Origin: Fluviicola sp.
GTDB lineage: Bacteria; Bacteroidota; Bacteroidia; Flavobacteriales_D; Crocinitomicaceae
Assembly (NCBI GenBank): GCA_021300395.1
Contig: JAJTEO010000043.1
Location: forward strand, 1 to 49,880
Reading direction: 5' to 3'
Length of the DNA: 49,880 nt
The notes below the pieces were generated by a model. It did no database searches. It saw nothing but the letters and a program-made list of their open reading frames with translations, and was not told the DNA's origin. Positions 1-9,823 of the stretch are shown here, one piece after another (position 1 is the stretch's first letter; each line of letters begins with the position of its first letter). A program made the position numbers and the translations under genes.

Positions 1-35
1 TCAAAACCAGCTTTTTTATGTAGTAAATTTCTATT

Positions 36-1196
36 TTATTCAACCTCTATTAAAGAAGCAACAGATTTTGCTTTTTCAACCAAATCAGAAACTTCTTCAT
101 TTCCAAATGCTAAAGCAACAGCCATTCTTCTATACGGCCTTGTAGTTGGTTTTCCAAAAAGTTTGAAATCAGTTTGTGGAATAATTGCAGCTTTATCTAA
201 CCCTCTGAAAATAGGAGTACTTTCACCTTCATTCATAGCTAAAACAACTGCACTAGCTCCATTTCTTTCTAATACTATTTCATTAACTGGAATCCCTAAA
301 ATTGCACGAGCATGTAATTCAAATTCAGATAAATTTTGAGTATTACCCAAAGTTACCATTCCAGTATCATGAGGTCTTGGTGATAATTCTGAAAAATAAG
401 CTCCTTCTTTTGTAATAAAGAATTCAACACCCCATATTCCAGCTCCTCCTAATGCTTTTGTAACATCAGCAGCCATTTTCTTAGCTTCTTCCAAATGCTC
501 AGCTTTCATTGGCATCGGTTGCCAACTCTCTTGATAATCACCTCTTTCTTGTCTATGACCAATTGGAGGACAAAATAAGGTTTCACCATCTTTTTGAGTT
601 AATGTCAACAATGTAATTTCGTAATCAAAATCAACAAATCCTTCAACAATCACTTCCAACAAATCACCTCTAGATCCTTCAATGGCGTATTTCCATGCCT
701 TCTCAATATCTTCAGTAGATTTAATAACAGACTGACCTTTACCTGAACTTGACATTAATGGTTTCACCACACATGGCATCCCAACAGCTTCAACCCCATT
801 TTGTAATTCTTCTAAGGTTGTTGCATATCTATAATTAGCAGTTCTAACACCTACTTCTTTCGCCGCTAAATCACGAATCGCTTTACGATTCATCGTGAAA
901 TTTGCTGCTTTTGCACTTGGTACGACTTGAATACCTTTTGATTCGTAATCGTAAAAACGTCCCGTTCTAATTGCCTCAATTTCAGGAACTATAATGTCTG
1001 GCTGATGTTTTGCAACAATTCGATCTAAAGCATCTCCATCTAACATATTAATTACTTCAAATTCATGTGCCACTTGCATTGCAGGAGCACCTTCATAACT
1101 ATCAACAGCAATAATATATTGACCTAATCTTTGACAAGCAATTACGAATTCTTTTCCTAATTCACCTGAACCCAATAATAATATTTTTTTTCTCAT
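36..1196 (-). CDS. purT: Formate-dependent phosphoribosylglycinamide formyltransferase (GAR transformylase 2)
   Basis: 386 aa, close to the roughly 390 aa of E. coli PurT. The family makes formyl-GAR from GAR, formate and ATP in the third step of purine synthesis, without a folate cofactor. Visible: an N-terminal nucleotide-binding turn GSGELGKE (residues 9-16), an ATP-grasp lid loop SSSGKGQS (149-156) and the metal/phosphate-binding motif [10 protein letters not shown] (270-279). The ATG at 1196 lies 46 bp after the stop of the upstream djlA-like gene on the same strand, so the two may be cotranscribed. The gene looks complete at both ends. Function is assigned from family motifs. Confidence 0.95.
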   Translation of the reverse strand: MRKKILLLGSGELGKEFVIACQRLGQYIIAVDSYEGAPAMQVAHEFEVINMLDGDALDRIVAKHQPDIIVPEIEAIRTGRFYDYESKGIQVVPSAKAANFTMNRKAIRDLAAKEVGVRTANYRYATTLEELQNGVEAVGMPCVVKPLMSSSGKGQSVIKSTEDIEKAWKYAIEGSRGDLLEVIVEGFVDFDYEITLLTLTQKDGETLFCPPIGHRQERGDYQESWQPMPMKAEHLEEAKKMAADVTKALGGAGIWGVEFFITKEGAYFSELSPRPHDTGMVTLGNTQNLSEFELHARAILGIPVNEIVLERNGASAVVLAMNEGESTPIFRGLDKAAIIPQTDFKLFGKPTTRPYRRMAVALAFGNEEVSDLVEKAKSVASLIEVE

Positions 1197-1204
1197 ACTT
1201 GTGA

Positions 1205-1242
1205 AATTTTAAATTTTGAATTTTGAATTTTAAATTTCGAAT
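1205..1242. repeat. AT-rich short-word repeat between purT and the djlA-like gene
   Basis: About 40 bp built from repeated words of the type AAATTTTGAATTT, filling almost the whole gap between the two genes. Similar words recur at 20078-20150. It begins right after the point where the djlA-like protein loses its J domain, so it may mark a rearrangement. Confidence 0.5.
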
Positions 1243-1842
1243 TCATACGGCATAATCAGAATTCACATCCCTGTAGAACATGTTTTTCACACTTTCAAAT
1301 TCTATCGCAGGAACTCCCATCATCGATGCAATCTGATTCAACACATTAATTTCTGTATTTGAAACAGAACCATCTGCTTTTGCAATTCCAAATAGATAAT
1401 GTATTAATTGCACACGAACTTCAGGTAATGTTCGCATTTTAATATCTAAACAAATTTGTTGCAAAGGAATTTCATCCGAATCAATAAAATGCTTTAACGT
1501 TTTTAAATGTGTTGACGCATAATTTGGTCCGAATTGATTATTTAAAAACAATTTAACATAATCTAACTCAGCTTTTAATACCTTCCCATCAGCTTTCATT
1601 ATAGCTGCAGACAAAGCCATCAACATCGTAGGAATATCATTTTGAGATGATCTCTGTTGATAATATTGAAATAAATCATCCGTAGAAAAACTTCTACCTT
1701 CCTTTTGAGCTTGAGCTTTTGCTGCACCTATAACATTTTGATAATTATCAATAACGTTACCAATGATAAATCCTAAAATTGCTCCTAAAAAGTTTTTACC
1801 TAATAAGAAATAACCTCCAACTGCTAAAATCCACTTAAACAA
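1243..1842 (-). CDS. DjlA-like TerB-domain membrane protein lacking its J domain
   Basis: 199 aa. Residues 1-30 form a glycine-rich hydrophobic membrane anchor (FKWILAVGGYFLLG...). Residues 70-185 form a TerB/DjlA-type helical domain with the paired signature ADGKV...E (about 84-92) and KADGSVSNTEI (about 155-165). In DjlA proteins this domain is followed by a C-terminal DnaJ domain of about 65 residues that usually opens with a Y-x-V/I-L-G motif. Here the protein ends in NSDYAV then stop, exactly where the J domain should begin, and no HPD motif occurs in the 46 bp before purT. The known family role is DnaK co-chaperone; without a J domain that role is doubtful. The ATG at 1842 is supported by the membrane anchor. 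Confidence 0.75.
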   Translation of the reverse strand: MFKWILAVGGYFLLGKNFLGAILGFIIGNVIDNYQNVIGAAKAQAQKEGRSFSTDDLFQYYQQRSSQNDIPTMLMALSAAIMKADGKVLKAELDYVKLFLNNQFGPNYASTHLKTLKHFIDSDEIPLQQICLDIKMRTLPEVRVQLIHYLFGIAKADGSVSNTEINVLNQIASMMGVPAIEFESVKNMFYRDVNSDYAV

Positions 1843-1863
1843 AATATGCGCTTTAAATTAAAA

Positions 1864-1890
1864 AAAGGCGAAACCTAAATTCCGCCCTTT
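1864..1890 (-). terminator. Possible weak terminator after htpG
   Basis: An imperfect hairpin (AAAGGGCGGAA pairing with TTTCGCCTTT on the minus strand, with a bulge) followed by a T-run, 17 bp past the htpG stop. Confidence 0.4.
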
Positions 1891-1906
1891 AAAAGTAATT
1901 ATTTTT

Positions 1907-3796
1907 TTATACTAATTCGATACTTCTATCGATGAAATGACTTAATGCCTCTCCTTTCAACATACCTTGAGAAAGCAAAGCTAAATCTGTCAACTGTTTA
2001 ATTTTAGAAGTTTTATCTTCCTCTTTATCAGCTGCTAAAACTTCAGATATTTTTGCATGATTCCCATTTACAACCATATTATATGTTTCAGGAAATGCAC
2101 CAAAGAAACCTGCTCCACCTAATTTTTGTTGTTCCATCATACGACGAATAAACTCTGGTTGCGTAATAACAATTGGAGCATCATCTGAACTCATACTTTC
2201 AAATTGAACGATGAATTTTTCTTTATTTACAACTTGTTCAAAAAGTGGTTTTAATTTCTCTTCATCTTCTTTTGAAAGCTTCGATGGAATTTCTTCATCT
2301 TTTTGGATTAATTTATCCAATGTGTCAGCATCAACTCTTGCAAAAGTTATGTTATCAAAAGTTTGTTCCATTTTTGAAACAAAATGAGGAGTCAAAGGAC
2401 CTTCTAAATGCAACACATCATATCCTCTATCTTTCGCCTTTTTAACAAATGAAAATTGCTCTTCTGGACTATTCGTGTATAAGAACACAATTTTACCATC
2501 TTTATTTGTTTGAAGTGCTTTGATTTTCTCTTGATATTCTTCAATTGTAAAATATTTACCTTCATCATTTTTTAATAAAGTAAATCCTTTCGCTTTCTCT
2601 GCGAATTTATCATCTGACAATGAACCATATTGAACAAATACTTGTAAATCATCCCATTTAGACTCAAAATCAGCTCTATCTTTCTTGAACATCTCAGCTA
2701 ACTTATCAGCAACTTTTTTAGTAATGTGAGCAGAAATTTTCTTCACATTACCATCGCTTTGTAGGTATGAACGAGATACGTTTAATGGAATATCTGGAGA
2801 ATCAATTACACCATGTAATAACGTCAAGAATTCAGGTACGATTTCAGCTACGCTGTCCGTGATAAAAACTTGATTTGAATATAGATTAATTTTATTTCTT
2901 TGAACCTCAACGTTTTCTTTAATTTTTGGAAAATATAATATCCCTGTTAAATTAAACGGATAATCTACATTTAAATGAATGTGAAATAAAGGGCTATCAA
3001 AACTTGTTGGATATAATTCTCTGTAAAATTTATCGTAATCATCAACTGATAAATCAACAGGAGCTTTCGTCCATGCTGGCTCAGGATTATTGATTTGATT
3101 AGGAACATCAACAGAAATACGTTTTACATTTCCTTTTTCATCTTTTTCACCTGATGGATCATCAATGTATTCCGTTTTGTTTCCGAAGAAAACTGGACTT
3201 GGTAAAAATTTACAGTATTTATTTAAAATTTCAGAAATTCTAGCTTTTTCTAAAAACTCAATTGAATCTTCAGCTATAAATAAAACGATGTCTGTCCCTC
3301 TATCTTCTTTCTCTATTTCAGTTATTGTAAATTCTGGTGAACCGTTACTTTCCCATTGAACAGCTTTAGCTCCTTCATGTCTTGACAACGTTCTAATTTG
3401 AACTTTTTCAGAAACCATAAAAGCTGAATAAAAACCTAAACCAAAATGTCCTATGATTTGTTCAGCTCCTTCTTGCCCTTTGTATTTTTGTAAAAATTCT
3501 TCTGCACCAGAAAAAGCAATTTGATTGATATACTTGTCGATTTCCTCTTCAGTCATACCAATACCTCTATCTCTAATCGTTAGTGTTTTAGCTTCTTTAT
3601 CTAAAATCACATCGACTCTTAACTCACCTAATTCACCTTTAAACTCACCATTTGAAGACAAAAAGCGTAATTTTTGACTAGCATCAACTGCATTTGAAAC
3701 TAATTCTCTAAGGAAAATTTCATGATCTGAGTATAAGAATTTTTTAATAATTGGAAAGATATTTTCCGTTTGCACATTAATTTGTCCTGTTCTCAT
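1907..3796 (-). CDS. htpG: Molecular chaperone HtpG (Hsp90)
   Basis: 629 aa, the normal length for bacterial Hsp90 (E. coli 624). The GHKL ATPase domain is N-terminal: LRELVSNAVDA (about 30-40) carries the catalytic Glu and Mg-binding Asn, DRGIGMT (about 77-83) binds adenine, and IGHFGLGFYSAFMV (about 115-128) is the ATP lid. The middle domain (about 230-500) and C-terminal dimerisation domain (about 510-629) are present without gaps. It is a cytosolic ATP-dependent chaperone. The ATG at 3796 gives the standard start MRTGQINVQTENIFP. It is transcribed divergently from the membrane protein that starts at 3934; the 137-bp gap shows no promoter I could identify with confidence. Confidence 0.97.
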   Translation of the reverse strand: MRTGQINVQTENIFPIIKKFLYSDHEIFLRELVSNAVDASQKLRFLSSNGEFKGELGELRVDVILDKEAKTLTIRDRGIGMTEEEIDKYINQIAFSGAEEFLQKYKGQEGAEQIIGHFGLGFYSAFMVSEKVQIRTLSRHEGAKAVQWESNGSPEFTITEIEKEDRGTDIVLFIAEDSIEFLEKARISEILNKYCKFLPSPVFFGNKTEYIDDPSGEKDEKGNVKRISVDVPNQINNPEPAWTKAPVDLSVDDYDKFYRELYPTSFDSPLFHIHLNVDYPFNLTGILYFPKIKENVEVQRNKINLYSNQVFITDSVAEIVPEFLTLLHGVIDSPDIPLNVSRSYLQSDGNVKKISAHITKKVADKLAEMFKKDRADFESKWDDLQVFVQYGSLSDDKFAEKAKGFTLLKNDEGKYFTIEEYQEKIKALQTNKDGKIVFLYTNSPEEQFSFVKKAKDRGYDVLHLEGPLTPHFVSKMEQTFDNITFARVDADTLDKLIQKDEEIPSKLSKEDEEKLKPLFEQVVNKEKFIVQFESMSSDDAPIVITQPEFIRRMMEQQKLGGAGFFGAFPETYNMVVNGNHAKISEVLAADKEEDKTSKIKQLTDLALLSQGMLKGEALSHFIDRSIELV

Positions 3797-3933
3797 ATTT
3801 TTTCTAATTCAAAAATTTATGAATAAACATTCTTCAATCACTATGCCATTTGAAGAATACTGACAAATAGTCATAGTGACTTTGATTTTAGTCATTTTAT
3901 TATACAAACTTTTTGATTATTTTTGAGAAGTTT

Positions 3934-5433
3934 ATGGATTTTCTATTAGCAATATTTTACATTTTTGCATTTTCATTAGTGCTATGGTTTTATAAGCCAT
4001 TAAAATTTAATTCATTACCTAATTGGATTCCAATCATTGGTTTTATTTTCAAAATTTTCATCGGATTTATTTTCCTTCAAGTATACGTTTATCATTACCC
4101 TAAAAATATTATTCCATCAGATTCAATTCGATTTTTTCATGATGCTAAAGTATTAAATGGTGTTTTCTTTACTTCAGAGAAAGAATATTTCAAACTTTTA
4201 TTAAGCATTGGAAATGAAAAGGAACAAATTAGACAATACTTAAGTGAAACACATCTTTGGGACTCAGGAAGACTTTCTATTTTAAATGATTTCAGAAACG
4301 TAATTAGGTTAAATAGTTTAATTTATTTCATTTCTAATGGTTCAGCATTTACCCATATTATTTTTATGAGTTTCCTTTCATTTATTGGAATCCATCAAAT
4401 ATTTAAAGCAATTAGTCCAATTTCAAAATTGAAGCCAACATTTATTTTTTTCCTTTTATTATTTATTCCCAGCATGCTATTTTGGACATCTGGAATATTA
4501 AAGGAACCTATTGTTTTATTGGGAATTGGATTACTTATCAGAGTCATTTTTTATAAGGAACCATATAAAAATAAAATTCTGCCATTTATATTAAGTTTTA
4601 TCATTTTAATTGGCTTTAAACCTTATCTTCTTTTCTGTCTAATACCCGCCTTACTTTTTTCTATACTAAACAAATACTTATTTAATTATCAGTATTACAA
4701 ATCCATTATCACTATTGTTTTAACTACTTTAATAATTATTTTGTTTATTCCGAAAACAGTAAATCAAATAGTTCACTACGCATACAAAAGACAAACTAAT
4801 TTTGCACTATCTGGTAAAGGAGGTTTGATCATAGAAGGAAATTCATGCTTTTATCAAATTGAAAAAAAATCTGAAAAAAATATTTCAATCGACAAATTGA
4901 ATTACACAGCTAAAATCTTAAAGTCAACACAAGCTATTTGTTATTCAAACGATTATCATAAATTACCATTTAATGTCACACTTCAACCAAATTTACATAA
5001 CTACAAAATAAAATCAAACGAACCTCCTGCAAATAGCTACTTCGAGCATTCATCAATCAATAATTCAACAACTCAATTAATGAAAAATGTTCCAGAAGCA
5101 TTTATTAATGCATTGTTTCGACCTTTTATTACAGATTCTAATAGCAAGTTAAAATATCCTGCTATAATTGAAATTTTGAGTGTCTTCTCGTTTATTTTTA
5201 TTGCATTTTATTACCGTAGATCACTTTCAAAAGAAATGATAAATACCATCTTAAGTATTATTTTATTTGCAACAATATTATTACTTCTGATTGGATGGAT
5301 TACTCCTATCTCTGGAGCAATTTTCAGATATCGATTCCCAGTTCAATTAGCTTTAGTGATTATTGGAATTTTATTAATTGACCCTGCTAAAATCAAGCAA
5401 TTTTCATTTAATAAAAAAACGAAAAATGTTTGA
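3934..5433 (+). CDS. Predicted polytopic membrane protein, paralogue 1 of a tandem pair (unknown function)
   Basis: About 499 aa from the ATG at 3934; an in-frame TTG at 3913 is less likely. I do not recognise the family with certainty. There are about 9-11 hydrophobic segments: four or so in the N-terminal 240 residues, a hydrophilic loop of about 130 residues (about 285-410), then further membrane segments. Short conserved stretches shared with the next gene are SDxxRFxxxxKxLN in the first loop, PSxLFWxSGILKE near residue 195, FKPY near 235 and an FR(P)F/RYR pair near the C-terminus. The topology resembles GT-C glycosyltransferases or O-antigen polymerases, but no diagnostic motif proves it. 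It overlaps the next gene by 8 bp. Confidence 0.7.
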   Translation: MDFLLAIFYIFAFSLVLWFYKPLKFNSLPNWIPIIGFIFKIFIGFIFLQVYVYHYPKNIIPSDSIRFFHDAKVLNGVFFTSEKEYFKLLLSIGNEKEQIRQYLSETHLWDSGRLSILNDFRNVIRLNSLIYFISNGSAFTHIIFMSFLSFIGIHQIFKAISPISKLKPTFIFFLLLFIPSMLFWTSGILKEPIVLLGIGLLIRVIFYKEPYKNKILPFILSFIILIGFKPYLLFCLIPALLFSILNKYLFNYQYYKSIITIVLTTLIIILFIPKTVNQIVHYAYKRQTNFALSGKGGLIIEGNSCFYQIEKKSEKNISIDKLNYTAKILKSTQAICYSNDYHKLPFNVTLQPNLHNYKIKSNEPPANSYFEHSSINNSTTQLMKNVPEAFINALFRPFITDSNSKLKYPAIIEILSVFSFIFIAFYYRRSLSKEMINTILSIILFATILLLLIGWITPISGAIFRYRFPVQLALVIIGILLIDPAKIKQFSFNKKTKNV

Positions 5434-6898
5434 GGCATTCTATTTTTCGCTTCTTTTTTGTGGCATATTCTACGTCATTCTCAAATCTCGTTTTTTTAAA
5501 ATTGAAGAACTAAATAAATGGATTTTCCCATCAGTATTTGTATTTAAAACACTTATTGGATTTGGATTTGTTTATTATTTTCTAAACATTGGATTCAAAC
5601 CCGGACAACCCTCTGATGTTGAACGATTTTTAAATGAAGGAAAAGAATTAAACGCCGTTTTTTACAGATCTCCAAAAGATTATTTCTTAATGCTATTCAA
5701 TATCGGAGATCAACGTTTATTAGCTGCAAAGCATATGAATCATGCATTCTTATGGCGATCAAATGGATTAAAAATAATTAACGATACAAGAAATTTAGTT
5801 CGCTTCCATAGTATACTCAATTTTATCTCTTTCGGATATAATTCTATCCATATTTTGATTTTTGAATTCCTTTCTATTACAGGTTTGATCTTATTATTTA
5901 AAGGGCTAAAAAAAATCTCTTTACTAACCCCTCTTTCATTATTACTAATACTCGTTTTATTTCCTAGTTTATTGTTTTGGTCTTCAGGAATCCTAAAAGA
6001 AACGTTAGTTATTTTAGGAATAAGCCTATTTATCAATGCCTTATTTTATCAAATTAATTATTCAAATAAAATTATATTAAGTCTTATATCATTCGTCATT
6101 CTATTTTTATTCAAACCTTACATTTTAATATGTATTATTATTTCCTCAATATTTTATTGTATTTATATTTTAACGAAGACAAAATCTATAATATATAGCA
6201 CACTTTCATTTATCATATTATTCACACTTGTCTTATCAAATTCAAGCATTAGAAATAAAATCACTTCTAATATTACTACAAAACAAAATCATTCAAAAAA
6301 CATCGCTATTCCAGGTCTTCATGTAAGAGGAGACACATGTTTGTATTACTTCGAAAAAAAAGACTTTAATAAATTAAGATTTTATAATGACAGTCTTATC
6401 GAAGTAATAACTAAAACAAAAGCTCTTTATCGAGCAAGAAAAGATAAATATCCTTCAAGAATAATTGAAATTAAACCTTCGAACGAAATATTAAAAATCA
6501 GATTAAATACCCACGGTGCGAATAGTTTTTTTCATACAACTCCTATAAACAATCAATTTTCGCAATTAATTAAAAATTTACCTGAAGCTTTAACAAATTC
6601 ATTTTTCAGACCATTTCCTAATGAGAATGGAGGAATAATGAAATTCATTTCTATTCTTGAAATATATATCTTGTATGCATTTTTAATCTTTGTTTTACTT
6701 AAAAGACCAAAATTAAATAGCAATCAGAAGACTTTAGTTATTTCATTAATAATTTTTATACTTACTTTATTTGCATTAATAGGTTTGATTTCTTGTGTTT
6801 CTGGTGAAATTGTTCGTTATCGTTTGCCTGGAATACTCGCTCTGCTAATCGTTGGATTAATTTCTTATAAAAGAATCAAAACAAATAACAATGAGTAA
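5426..6898 (+). CDS. Predicted polytopic membrane protein, paralogue 2 of a tandem pair (unknown function)
   Basis: About 490 aa from the ATG at 5426, which overlaps the previous stop (ATGTTTGA) and implies translational coupling; a longer frame from 5378 is open but would overlap by 56 bp. It matches its neighbour in length, topology and motifs: PSLLFWSSGILKE near residue 200, FKPYIL near 240, a hydrophilic loop of about 130 residues holding RGDTCLYYFEKK (paralogue 1: IEGNSCFYQIEKK), NSFFHTTPINNQFSQL (paralogue 1: NSYFEHSSINNSTTQL) and a C-terminal RYRLPG. The pair arose by tandem duplication. A role in cell-surface polysaccharide is only a guess from topology. The next gene overlaps its end by 8 bp. 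Confidence 0.7.
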   Translation: MFEAFYFSLLFCGIFYVILKSRFFKIEELNKWIFPSVFVFKTLIGFGFVYYFLNIGFKPGQPSDVERFLNEGKELNAVFYRSPKDYFLMLFNIGDQRLLAAKHMNHAFLWRSNGLKIINDTRNLVRFHSILNFISFGYNSIHILIFEFLSITGLILLFKGLKKISLLTPLSLLLILVLFPSLLFWSSGILKETLVILGISLFINALFYQINYSNKIILSLISFVILFLFKPYILICIIISSIFYCIYILTKTKSIIYSTLSFIILFTLVLSNSSIRNKITSNITTKQNHSKNIAIPGLHVRGDTCLYYFEKKDFNKLRFYNDSLIEVITKTKALYRARKDKYPSRIIEIKPSNEILKIRLNTHGANSFFHTTPINNQFSQLIKNLPEALTNSFFRPFPNENGGIMKFISILEIYILYAFLIFVLLKRPKLNSNQKTLVISLIIFILTLFALIGLISCVSGEIVRYRLPGILALLIVGLISYKRIKTNNNE

Positions 6899-7548
6899 AT
6901 ACGTACTAATTACAGGAGCTACTTCAGGATTTGGAGAAGCGTGTGCTAGAATCTTTGCACAAAAAAATTGGAACTTAATAATTACAGGTCGAAGAGAAGA
7001 TCGTCTTAATCTATTAAAAAGCGAATTAACCACTGAATTTAATATCGATGTAATTTCAAAAGTATTCGATGTTAGAAATTTAGATGAAGTAAATAATGCT
7101 TTTCAATCTTTAGGTGAAGAGGTTCAAAATTCTCTAGAAATTTTAATTAATAACGCAGGACTTGCTGTTGGTAGAGGGCCTTTGGAAGATGGAGTTGTGG
7201 ATGATTGGGAAAGAATGATAGATACAAATATCAAAGGTTTACTATATGTATCGAAAGCGATAATTCCGATTTTAAAATCAAATAAAAAAGGTCATATTTT
7301 CAATATTGCAAAATATTAAAGTTACCAATATTGCACCTGGAGCAGCAGATACTGAATTCTCAATTGTACGATTTAAGGGAGATGAAAAAACTGCCAAAAG
7401 CGTATATGAAGGTTTTCAACCTCTACTCGCAAATGATATCGCAGAAACAATTTATTTTGTAGCTACTCGACCTGCACATGTTACAATAAATGATTTAGTT
7501 ATCATGCCAACAGCTCAAGCTAGCGCAACAATATTTCACAAAGTTTAA
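6891..7548 (+). pseudogene. Short-chain dehydrogenase/reductase (YdfG-like) with an internal deletion and frameshift
   Basis: The first part (6891-7319) has the Rossmann motif TGATSGFG (residues 7-14), the NNAG motif near 87 and the segment GHIFNI that precedes the catalytic Ser. The second part, in another frame (about 7312-7548), resumes at NIKVTNIAPGAADTEFS and ends with the typical tail MPTAQASATIFHKV. Between them about 40-45 residues expected in this family are absent, including the catalytic Ser and the Tyr-x3-Lys pair. Neither half can be an active oxidoreductase alone. The start overlaps the upstream gene by 8 bp, so it was the third gene of that operon. Either a genuine pseudogene or a sequence with a missing block at about 7304-7312. 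Confidence 0.85.
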
Positions 7549-7600
7549 AAAGATAAATAATATCATATTTTTTTAATCTTTTAATATTTAACTTTACCTT

Positions 7601-8683
7601 ATGAAAAAGTTATTAATCTATATTTCAGCGAGTTTAACCTTGTTTGCTTGTGGTAAAAAACCAGAAAGCACATTGCCAACAATTGAAACAATTACCGAAT
7701 CTGTTTACGCATCAGGTTCTGTTGAAAGCATTGATCAATATCAAGTATTTGCTTCTGTTAATGGTATAATTAGTAGTGTGAATGTTTCAGAAGGAGATCT
7801 TATCAATGCAAAAACTAAATTGTTTTCAATTTTCAACGAATCGTCAAGAATTAATAGAGAAAATGCTGAACTGAATGCTGAATTTTCTGATGTTAACTCC
7901 AATAATTCAAAATTAAATGATTTAAAATTAGCAATTGAATTAGCTAAAAATAAAATGTTAAATGACTCACTTACCTATAGCCGTCAAAAAATTCTTTACA
8001 GTAAAGAAGCTATTTCTTCTTCTCAATTAGAACAAAGTGAATTGGTATATCAAAGTTCAAAAACGAGTTATTTATCCAATCAATTAAAATATATTGATTT
8101 AAAAAAACAATTAAATCTGACGGATAAACAATCGAAAAACAATGTCAAATTAACACGTGAATTAGAAAATGATTTTTCTATTACAAGTGATATTAAAGGA
8201 CGAGTGTATAGCATCTTGAAAAAGAAAGGAGAAATGGTCAACACCCAAACACCATTAGCTATAATAGGTGATGCTAAGGCGTTTAAAATTGTTATGGAAG
8301 TGGATGAATATGATATTATTAAAATAAAAAAAGGTTTAAAAATTGTTGTTTCATTAGACAGTTACAAAGGTCAAACATTTGAAGCGGTTGTATCCAAAAT
8401 TGATCCTATCATGAATGAACGCTCTAAAACTTTTACAATAGAAGCTGCATTCATTAAACAACCTCCTGTATTATATCCCAACTTAACATTAGAAGCGAAT
8501 ATTGTTGTAAAAACTAAACAGAATATTCTTACAATACCTCGAAAATTCTTTATTAATGATCAATATGTCATTTTAGAAAATGGAGATAAAAAATACATCA
8601 AAATTGGATTAAAAGATTTTGAAAAAATTGAAGTTCTAAGCGGTTTAACCAAAACTGATAAGATCATAATCCCTGCTAAATAA
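7601..8683 (+). CDS. HlyD/MacA-type membrane-fusion lipoprotein of an ABC efflux system
   Basis: 360 aa. Signal sequence with lipobox LFAC, predicting lipidation at Cys17. Order: a biotinyl-lipoyl-like half (about 40-75), an alpha-hairpin/coiled coil (about 85-195, rich in Lys, Glu, Ser and Asn), the second lipoyl half (SDIKGRVYSILKKKGEMV, about 198-215), a beta-barrel (about 225-300) and a membrane-proximal domain (to 360). Such adaptors link an inner-membrane ABC transporter to an outer-membrane channel. Its stop is directly followed by the permease ATG at 8684, so adaptor, permease and ATPase form one operon. The substrate is unknown. Confidence 0.85.
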   Translation: MKKLLIYISASLTLFACGKKPESTLPTIETITESVYASGSVESIDQYQVFASVNGIISSVNVSEGDLINAKTKLFSIFNESSRINRENAELNAEFSDVNSNNSKLNDLKLAIELAKNKMLNDSLTYSRQKILYSKEAISSSQLEQSELVYQSSKTSYLSNQLKYIDLKKQLNLTDKQSKNNVKLTRELENDFSITSDIKGRVYSILKKKGEMVNTQTPLAIIGDAKAFKIVMEVDEYDIIKIKKGLKIVVSLDSYKGQTFEAVVSKIDPIMNERSKTFTIEAAFIKQPPVLYPNLTLEANIVVKTKQNILTIPRKFFINDQYVILENGDKKYIKIGLKDFEKIEVLSGLTKTDKIIIPAK

Positions 8684-9823
8684 ATGAACACTAAACTGAT
8701 ATTTAGTATTGCCAAAGCATTAATGTTAGCACGTTGGAAACAAACTCTTGTTGCCGCAGTTGGTGTTGTATTTAGTATTACAATGTTTGTTACTCTTTTA
8801 GGATTTATGAATGGATTAAATGACTTATTAGATTCATTAATTCTGAATAGAACACCTCATATTCGCTTATACAATGAAATAAAACCAACAAAAATTCAAC
8901 CGATTGATAGAGACCCTAATTATAAGTCTTCTCATAATTTTGTTGAATCTGTTAAACCAAATGGAGGGCGATTAGAAATTTACAACAATGCGTCTATCAT
9001 AAGCACCTTAAAAAAGGACAAACGAATTCTAGGGATTTCTCCCAAAATTGCAGCTCAAGTATTTTATAATGTTGGAGCAATTGATATGACTGGAACAATT
9101 AGTGGTATTGATGTAGAAGCCGAAAATAAATTATTTAAATTCAGTGAATATGTAGTTGGTGGAAACTATATTGATTTGAAAAATGTACCCAATAGTATTA
9201 TTCTCGGGAAAGTCGCTGCTGAAAAAATGCTAGCAGAAATAGGAGATATCATACAAGTTACATCTGCAAAAGGAGAACGAATGCAACTAAAAGTGGTTGG
9301 TTACTTTCAATCTGGACTTCAAGATATTGACAAAGTTCAAAGTTATGCTTCAATTAGTACCGCACAGAAAATATTAGGTAAAACAAATAATTACATCACA
9401 GATATTCAAATCAAACTACATGATATCAATCAAGCACCTGATATCGCGAGAGAATTTAGTGCAATTTTTGAAGTTGATGCAACCGACATACAAACAGCAA
9501 ATTCTCAATTCGAAACGGGAAGTGATATTCGAACGCTAATCTCTTATGCAGTAGGGATTACTTTATTAATTGTCGCTGGATTTGGGATCTATAACATCTT
9601 AAACATGATGATTTTTGAAAAAATGGATTCAATTGCAATTTTAAAAGCGACAGGATTTTCAGGGAAAGAAGTTCAAAGAGTATTTATTCTAATTGCACTT
9701 TCAATAGGATTCGTCGGTGGCTTATTCGGATTGTTTTTCGGTTTTGTGTTTTCAGTAATAATAGATAATCTACCTTTCAACACAGCAGCAATCCCCTCAG
9801 TTACTACAAGCAAAAAATATTGA
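8684..9823 (+). CDS. FtsX/MacB-type ABC transporter permease, C-terminus lost
   Basis: 379 aa in frame. An N-terminal membrane helix (about 18-42) is followed by a large periplasmic MacB-like domain (about 45-270) and two FtsX-family membrane helices (about 285-310 and 330-355), with the inter-helix motif EKMDSIAILKATGFSGKEVQRVF. Homologues continue with one more membrane helix and a short tail (about 30-40 residues). Here the frame leaves the family at about IPS (9800) and ends in the unrelated tail VTTSKKY. From there on, the ATPase coding sequence is read in another frame, so a block containing the permease end and the ATPase start codon is missing. Starts immediately after the adaptor stop. 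Confidence 0.8.
   Translation: MNTKLIFSIAKALMLARWKQTLVAAVGVVFSITMFVTLLGFMNGLNDLLDSLILNRTPHIRLYNEIKPTKIQPIDRDPNYKSSHNFVESVKPNGGRLEIYNNASIISTLKKDKRILGISPKIAAQVFYNVGAIDMTGTISGIDVEAENKLFKFSEYVVGGNYIDLKNVPNSIILGKVAAEKMLAEIGDIIQVTSAKGERMQLKVVGYFQSGLQDIDKVQSYASISTAQKILGKTNNYITDIQIKLHDINQAPDIAREFSAIFEVDATDIQTANSQFETGSDIRTLISYAVGITLLIVAGFGIYNILNMMIFEKMDSIAILKATGFSGKEVQRVFILIALSIGFVGGLFGLFFGFVFSVIIDNLPFNTAAIPSVTTSKKY

Noticed and set aside
1205-1242. An insertion sequence end
   Set aside because: Only simple AT-rich words are present, with no inverted repeats, transposase or target duplication.
3913-3933. TTG start of the first membrane protein
   Set aside because: The ATG at 3934 leads directly into the first membrane helix; the extra seven residues add nothing recognisable.
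6891-7548. Programmed ribosomal frameshift joining the two SDR halves
   Set aside because: A frameshift alone would not restore the missing 40-odd residues with Ser, Tyr and Lys of the active site. The same argument holds for ychF and the M28 gene.
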